A stretch of DNA of 64,000 nt from Synanceia verrucosa (taxonomy: Eukaryota; Chordata; Actinopteri; Perciformes; Synanceiidae), in the NCBI GenBank assembly GCA_029721515.1, contig CM056559.1, positions 5,271,001-5,335,000 of the forward strand. Direction: 5' to 3'. The stretch's first letter is position 1, and every line of letters starts with the position of its first letter. The notes beneath the pieces are model-generated. The model saw nothing but the letters and a program-made list of their open reading frames with translations, had not been told where the DNA came from and did not search any database. A program made the position numbers and the translations under genes. Shown here piece by piece: positions 50,701 through 59,700 of this stretch.

Positions 50701-53700
50701 AGTTTGAGTGCAGAAAGGTAAGAGCGCCACCGTTTTATTTGTGGAGTCTGACTGAGTGTTACTACAGAAAACGTCTGACAGCATGTCTTTAAAATTATGT
50801 GCTGGATCCTGTGCTTGTGTCCTTGTCCTTGTCTTTCACAGCATCCCTCAACTCTGCTGTGAAAAGAAACATTTCACTTCACTTTGAAGCACTATGTGTG
50901 CTAAACTGGCTTGTTTAGCAAAGCAGAGCATCCAAATTTATGTTATTCTCAGGCTTTTTGATACAAATCTGCATCACATTTCTCTTTTCCTTTCATCACA
51001 CAGAGCTGTTTTAACTGGATTCAGCAAAGCATCTGCCATCATGCAGATCAAAGTGTCTATTTATTAATGCTCCTATACATTGCCGAATGAAGTGAATCTA
51101 TTTACTTGAGGCAAAGTGAAGTATTCGCTCTGAACGTGACAGCCAAGTGGTGGATGAGTCTTTGATTAAGCTTGCATTCTAATTGCTTAACTAAGTGTGG
51201 TGATTAAGATCAGGGAATGAATGGAGGTGTATCCATGTCAACTCTAATGAACACTTAGACACAAATTACAAAAGAAATCACAGAACAGGTTTTGGCAAAA
51301 AAAAGGCACCTATACACCTATACTTTCTGCTTTTGCTGAGCAAAAGTTTAAATATATGTTTTCATGTAGATTAGTTTAGCTTTCATCAAACTCTTGATTA
51401 CTATTTCATTTCTCATTGTACCAAACTGGAAGTTCATTATATGATCTTCAGTCATCACACTTGCCCTTCAAATTGTGGACTGGTCTACTTTATATGTAGT
51501 GTTGAAATATTTGATTTTAGAGACACAAGTCTTCGTATCTGAAATCGATAGCGATACAATATCTGGTATTTTATTGGAAGAACAAAATGACAAAATCTAT
51601 TTATGAATCAGATTTTTGACTGTGCTTGACAAGTGCTCCATTTGTGGACACCATCTGTTGAATTTGTGCTGTGTTGTGGTGTGTTTAGATGATCACATTT
51701 GTCAGATTCAGAGCAAAGATTCTGGGAAAAAGTGGGAAATAGCTTAAAAAAAAAAAAAAAAAAGAAGTCAGCCAAAGTCCAGATACTCCACTGTTACATA
51801 AGTGCTGGAATCTGCTCAGAGATGGAGGACATCTAAATGTGTGAAGAATCTGCTGGTGTATTTAATTTCTTTCAGTTAATGTTCAGAACAAGGGCTTGTT
51901 TCTGGGCTCATAACATTTGATTTGTTGCTAATTATTAAATGCATTCTGGCATCATTACCCACATTACCCTTCCTGCAAAACCTCCCACACCAGTTGTTCC
52001 TGTATTTGCCCTCCTCTGCACACTGCTTCCCTCTCTCCATCACTCTCCCCCTTTTCCTGAAATCCTGCATTTATATTCTACTGCGGTGTGGCTCACCCAG
52101 CCAATCCTGCTCCACCACAACCTTAAGGAGGAGAGAGTCCTTCCCTATTGCTTCCCTGCTCTCTCCCTGGTCTGGAGGATTATCAAGACTCATTTACAAT
52201 GCTGCTGGAGTTGGCCAGATCTTCACACTCACACTGTGTGCCTGAGTTTAGAGACGAGAGAGAAAGGCAGAACTACAGCAGAGTCTGAGGGTGAAAAGAA
52301 GGGGAGTTGGAGGGCTGTGAGCACTGGTGGGCGGAGAGGAGGAGGCTGAGCAGCTTCACTCATCCTTCATCACAAGCACCTTCTCCTTTTTTCTTTTCTT
52401 TTTTTTTTTTAAATCGAGCAAAGACAAAAGAGCTGATACATGTGTTGGGGAGGCGCAGTGTGTTGAGATTTTCCAAAGCCTGGAGTTTCTTTCTCTCTGG
52501 CACTGATTATCCATCTGCACTCGGCTATGTCCGTCCTGAAGTGGAGCAAACACAGCAAGCGCTCCTCAGACTCCATCTGTGACATGCTTCATCTGGTGAG
52601 ATTCCTTCTTTATGTCCCTTTTTCTTTACCTGACTAGCTTTTGCTACAGTTTTGATAGATGGCGCGCTGCTGTTGTCTTATTCCAGTGAGAGTAAAAAAC
52701 CTTTTCAGCGTTTGTGTTACACCTCCTCTTGGCTGCTACAGCCCAACAAGAGGAAGCTATGAGTCACTGTTGTGTCGCAGAATCGCCCCTTAATCACTGA
52801 AGTGATCCACAGGATGCCAAAATGAAAGGCTGTATAGGAGCTGGGTCTACAGATATGACCGCAGATGACTTGGACTTTACGAGACAACCTATGCTTCCTT
52901 TTGTTGCTCTGACTGTTGCAGAGTTTTCTCTCTTGGCGCCTTGAGCTGTGATCTCAGACATGACATCTTCTCCCTGCTTCATCATCAGTGCTTTCATGTT
53001 TTGAAACGTTTTTTTAATCTCATTCTTTAGGTGAAATGCTCATCTCTGGCATCTCACATTTTTACCCATGACAGGTCCTCTTATCTACATATTCCTCTTT
53101 TCCTTTCATGTTGAGGGCTTTAATTTCCCCCCTCCTTGTCTCTTGTCTTCACTCATGACATGTCATGACTGTTCGTACACCCAAAGCTGTCATGGTGTTG
53201 ATTAGTCTCGACTGTGATTGTGAAGATGATGACTGGACAGCAGCTGTCTTGTTATGTTGAGTAAAACTTGTTGACTAATTAGGAAGTGAAATAATCTTTT
53301 TGGGTTGCAAATTTGAACATGTGTTACTGTTTCCTTAGTTTTGTTTGCTGTCATAGTGCACCTGAACTTCATTTGGACTGAATATATAGTATCAGTTAAG
53401 TCCTGCAGGAATGCATACAGACATTTTGTACTGAGGAAAACTGTTTTGTCTTGTGATGTATGCATGTAAAAACATATCTGATCCCACACATCATTACTAA
53501 TAAAAGAGATGTTTCAGGGCAATAAACTTTTGTCAGACCAAATTACTTTTTAATAACGGTAAAATGTTTTGCAAACAATGAAGATTACTTAAATGTGTGT
53601 ATGTACTCTAACATATATTAATCAGAAAAAAACTAAGTTGACAAATAAGCCTATTGACGCAGCTCTTTCATAGAAATTGGCTAAATTTGCATCAGTGAAT

Positions 53701-56700
53701 TGCATTTGTAACATTACCATTTACAGACATGATAGCACGTTCCAGTTCATCGATTGATCGAGGAGCTGTCTGGATATTTCGGGAACATTGTCAACAGGCT
53801 GTCGTGCCTCACATATGGACGAAGACTCTGTCTGGTTAGATAACAATGCTGATAAGTATTGTCATTTGCAAAGCTGCATGAGAAGATGCGTGACAGTCAC
53901 AGCATAACGCAGTGTCCTTTTCTTCTGTTCTGCTTGTACTTTGCTTTTGTTTCTTTTTTTTAAGCATATTGAAGTGAACAGCATCTAACCCATGACTGTT
54001 TCCACAGAGCATCGATCATTATTGTAAGTCGTGAAAAGAATATTTCGTGTTTCAGTTGAATGAATGATGCAGTTTTTGTTTTTGTGGACAGTAATGTCTT
54101 ATATGAAATCCACAGTTGCTTTGATGCCCTCAGATGCAGCAAAAATAAGAATTAAGATGTTTGTTTTTATCACATTTCATCTTTTTTGGCTGTGGAGAAG
54201 CTATATTATCATTATTTCCCAGAGGAGCTTGTAGATGTGGCAAGATATATTGCATTGGCCTGGCCTATAAAAATTCTTATATTACCAACCAGAGACCCCT
54301 CGGCTCTCTGTTATGCATTCAGTTGTGTCAGTGCCGGCTAGTGGTTTGTGTTATGTGGCCATAACTGTTTGAGCCCTGCAAGTTTCTCTATTAATCGTTG
54401 TCAGCTACTTTAGATGTCTTGGATCTATTAAATTCTTTCCTCATAAAATGGATTACAGTTTTGATGGGAGCATCAGAGCAGTTTTCTGTGTGTGATTTCT
54501 GTTGTGTTTGTACTGATGTAAAAACCCAAAATACCCCTTTGTTGTTATGACTAGTGAGGCAATAGCCTGTTGTGAACAAAGTAACTGTGTTAAGCCACAT
54601 ATACAGTTGCTGAGTAGGGTCTATTTTTGTCCGAAATGATAGTCTAATGCACATCAGGGCTGGTCTCCACAGCAACCCCTACTGTATTTGGACAGACACT
54701 GTTGTGTGTATATTTTGATTCTGTGAAAGAGATGAATCATTACACCACTGATCCGTCGGTAGGAGGAAAATACCAGGATACCAGGGAAAAGAGGGATGTG
54801 AGTGAAAGAGAGGCGGAGAGTCATTGTTATGACATGCTGAAAATAGACCAAATTAGTGCAAATGATTTTTTTTTTTTTTTAGAGCCGCCTCTCTGCCTGG
54901 AAAGAGGCAGTCTTGAATTTGTGCACATCAGTAGGTGGAAAGTGACACCTGCAAGTTACAATTGAAATGCCGGCTCTGATATTTGGATGAGCTCAGGTTG
55001 GAGTTACATAACTGCATCACATTTTTCCTCAACACTTTTCTGTCCTTGAATTTTTATGCAGAGTACGGAGCAAGTCGCTGCTTTCTGCCGCAGTCTCCAT
55101 GACATGAATCCCACGGAGTGTGTGTCCTCTTCGCCTAGCCCGGACTCGCCCTTCCCACCCCCTGCAACTCTCCGACAGCTCTCCGATGCTGACAAGCTCC
55201 GCAAAGTCATCTGTGAGCTTGTGGAAACTGAACGCACCTATGTCAAAGTAGGTATCGCTCGTCTTAATCATATGGGGTAGATGGTCTTTTTGAGTGTGCA
55301 TGTGTTCCTCCTGTCCACCAATCTGTGTTTCTGTCTGCCTCGAGTTGTATTAGCCCGACACATAACCTATTCCACATGACTGATCCATATTTATCCCCGT
55401 GTCGCAGGATATAGGAGTGGGACACAGCTGTGTCCTTCCCTGGATATTGCCTAATCTTTTTCTGCCTGGTATAAAAGTGGCTTGGTGGAATAACTGGGTT
55501 AGAGAGGCTATATAATAGGATAATGACATGGCTATTCAAAAGGTTATACCTCATTACAGGGGGCACATACTGTATATACTTATTATAGAAATCACATTAT
55601 GCATGATATATGATTTATGGTACAGCCATCAAATGGAAGTAGTTTGATTTATGGTCCATTGATTCAGGCTATTTGTTTTAATTACCAGAGTCAAGCAGAC
55701 ACAGTACATGTGTTATATGCATGTGTGTGTGTGCAGTTTGCAAGAGTGGGACTTTGTAGATGAACTACTAATGTAATGTAAGGGGTAGACAAATCAAATA
55801 ATGGATAAAGACTAAATGAAATAACTGTTTGTAAATTAGTGCTGCAAAGTCTGGTCTTATTTGATCAGATTAAATTGATTAAGTGAGATCTATTTAACAT
55901 ACATATCATATCCTTATTAGTGGGTTTCTGTTGCTGAAACAGTTTGTTTGACACTCCTTTAGACACAATATTTTCCAAAATATTTCCTTTTTTGACCAGT
56001 TTGCGCACAGATGATTTAGTTTCTTGTTGTTGTTTTACTTTCACACCCACAAGTTGATTAACAGGCATTCATAATGCTTGCATATGGCACTAATTGATCT
56101 CATAGGCTTTCTATAGTTCACCTTTAGTAACTGTAGCCACAGTCATGTATTTAATTATCTTCCCATACAGCTCCTTTTCCTTTTTAAAGTAAACATAGAA
56201 AGGAACCCACCAGCTTTCCTGTCTTTGATCTTTGAGGGACTTTCACCCATTACCCCTGCCACCTAATCACTGTTTTGTTGTGAGAAATATTCAAGCCTTG
56301 TTTTTCATGTCTGTTTTCCACATTATGACTCGGGCCACCCTGAATCAAACACAATTCACTCTTGTCTTGCAGGATCTCAACTGCCTCATCGGGAGATATT
56401 TAACCCCTCTGCAGAAAGAGACCTTCCTCACACAAGACGAGGTATGTCAAATGTTCCCTGTGAGCCTTTAAGGGGTAGTTGGCTTTTAAATGCCAACGCT
56501 GTTTAAATGTTCTGAGAAAAGTGGGTTACATAATCATGTGAAGTGTAGCCGTGGATGAGGATAAGAGGGGTGGATGATGAGAGAGAGGGGGAGGTTTGCA
56601 AAGTAAACCAGATGTTTTACATGCACTTAAAATGATGAAATTAATTTGATTGTTTTATGTTTTGAGCATTTCCATGCTCTATCTGTAGCTGATCTTTGAT

Positions 56701-59700
56701 GCATCAGAAAAAGATAAAGAAATATTACCAAACACACACTGTGAAATGAGGAGAATTTATTTTGACTTAAATGTTATTTTCTTGCAGCTGGATGTACTGT
56801 TTGGGAACTTACCAGAAATGGTGGAGTTTCAGGTTGAGTTTCTCAAGACCCTGGAGGACGGGACCAGGCTGGTTCCAGATCTAGAGAAACTGGAGAGAGT
56901 GGATCAGTTTAAGGTATACCCTCTTTGAGAAACATACACCAAAACATTATGACCACCAACATGCATTGAAAACACCATTAAAGCCTTTCAGACCTACTGG
57001 TTGGGTAACTTCTCTTCATTTTTTTCGCAGAAAATCCTCTTCTCGCTGGGAGGCTCTTTCCTGTACTATGCAGACCGTTTTAAAATCTACAGCGCTTTCT
57101 GCGCCAGCCACACCAAAGTCCCTAAGGTCCTCGTAAAGGGTGAGTAAATGTGCTCTTTGGTTGACATGCCTCCTGGACTCAAAGGAGAGGATGTGTGTAT
57201 CCATCAACCATCTGCCATATCCTGCAAGGCTCTATAAATCTGCTCTGCGGAGTTGTCAGCCACACAGTTGTCCATTTGACCTCTGCATACTTTCAAGCTG
57301 GTGGCTCCCAGGGTTAAGAAGTCCTGCAACATTGTGATGATCTATAATCAGCAGTGTTGAACAGTCTGTTCTCCAGCTAATACACCCACTCCCTTTAACC
57401 CTCGAATAGGTGGTGTTGTTTGCTACATTCACATTCAATGAGTCAGCTAGTTATTGGCAGTACTGAGCTTGGTGAAGTATTATTTGTTAGTAAGATGTTT
57501 TTAAAGCAGTTATATCAGGTTATTTCTGCCCACTTGTGGTTACCTGCTTTTAGATAATATGAGCTGTTTACCCAAAAGCATGAAACAGCTCTTATTTGAC
57601 CTGCTAAAAATAAAGAAATTCAAGTACGTGCTGGGTCTAGGTTTGCACAAGATCAACATGTTTAAGCCACATTAACCTGGGTTAATATCAGACATTCTAA
57701 CATCTACACTAAGAGGCATTAAAAACGCAACATTGTATTTTTGTCGATATTACTTTGAATTTTCATAATTTATTGGGCGACTTCACTTGGTATGATAATG
57801 AACATGAATGAACAAAAGCAACAATAGAAAAATTAATCGACATGGATTACAAATGTCAGTATCTTTTGTGATCGTCGTGGCACAGACATGATGAGCACGT
57901 TGATTTCAGCCACTGAAATCGCTTCCCACTCTTCCAAGAGTGCAGTACGGAGATCAGCAACCGTCACCGGCTGTGGAATACGACGCCGTACACGGCGATC
58001 CAGATTGTCCCAAAGGTGTTCAATTGGATTCATATCCGGGGAATAAGGCGGCCAGTCCATAACCTGCACATTATGTCTGTGCATAACGTGCCTGCAGGCG
58101 TGAGATAGTGCATCTGTGGACGCCAAAATGCCTGGCTACCCTCGCTTCGGTCATTCTGGATCTCAGCATACCAATGGCCTGCTCCCTCATGTTTGCTGCT
58201 AAGCGTGGCATGGTGACCGTCTGTGACAGCTTGCATTTTTCCTCCGGGTTTTAAAAGCCTTGACCAGTTGAGCTCAAATCACCAAAAGAACTCATTGAAA
58301 GCTTTCAAACAATGTCCTAACGAATCACACATGCAAAAACAGGGATTGGTACCGTCTGCCACGATAATTTATTGTTTGAGCTGAAAAATGTGGCTCCATA
58401 GTTTCAATAGCCACGAGTGGTAGTAAACAAGTAGTTGTATCCAATTTTATTTAACACTGACTTTGTTGCGTTTTTAATGCCTCTTAGTATATTTTCAGTA
58501 AAAGTGTGTGACTAATTATGAAGCATTACAGTCCATACATACAAATATCTGCATAAACCAAAGAGAAGAACATAATCCATTTTGGTGTTGCAATAACTAT
58601 TTTATTGGTCATTCCAGCCAAAACTGATCCTGATTTCAAGGCCTTCCTGGATGAGCGCAACCCCAAGCAGCAGCACTCCTCCACCCTGGAGTCATACCTG
58701 ATCAAACCCATCCAGAGGGTGCTGAAGTACCCCCTCCTGCTGAAGGAGCTCTACTCGCTCACAGACCCAGACAGTGAAGAGCACTACCACCTGGATGGTA
58801 AGACCCAGTCACAAGGCTGACTGAGGAGATGAAATGCAAACAATCACAATAATTCAATGTTGAATTGTGTTTTCTTCTTGCTTGCAGTTGCCATGAAAGC
58901 TATGAACAAAGTTGCCAGCCACATCAACGAGATGCAGAAGATCCATGAGGAGTTTGGGGCAGTGTTCGATCTGCTCATCACCGAGCAGAGTGGTGAAAAG
59001 AAAGAGGTAGGATGGACAGAAGTGGCTTGGCTCTGCCAACTAAACCATACCTGTGGAGTGACTGCTGATATTATGTTGCTTTTGCCAGGTGGCTGATCTT
59101 TCCATGGGTGACCTGCTACTCCACACCAGTGTGACCTGGATCAACCCCCCTGCCTCCTTAGGAAAATGGAAGAAAGATCCCCAGATGGCTACATTTGGTA
59201 TGACAGAGAGGAGTGTCCTCCATGATTATGTGAGGAGTAGGTCTTAGTGAAGTTTTGACTGATAACTAATATTTTTTTCTCCATTTTTAGTGTTCAAAAC
59301 TGCAGTGGTCTTTGTATGCAAGGACGGATCCAAACAGAAAAAGAAAATGGTACGTTCTTACGCAAGGAAGAAGCCATCAGCAACACCAAAGTCCATTTTA
59401 AATATAACTTTTTGTTATAGCAAAGGATGGATACCAAAACCTGGTATTGAGCAGGCACTGGTGCTTAATTATTAATGTATGAGTATCAGTATTTATCCAT
59501 AGCTCTATCCACAGTCTCTCACCCAGCATCTGTACAGATCGTAAAAATCCTGAGGTAAATTTGTGATATCGGGCTTTACAAATAAAATTTGACTTTCAGA
59601 GAACTAGCAGCAACAAAGGCTGCCTGTTGCTTCACCTCATATCACCCATATAGTGTTTTAGTAAAAAATTTGCTTTCAGTCACATCGCAAAGACTAATAT

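Noticed and set aside
52307..52582. 91-codon open frame overlapping the candidate short-isoform exon
   Set aside because: It is in another frame, starts in low-complexity sequence and does not end at the donor; the 23-codon frame that reaches the donor in phase is the better reading.
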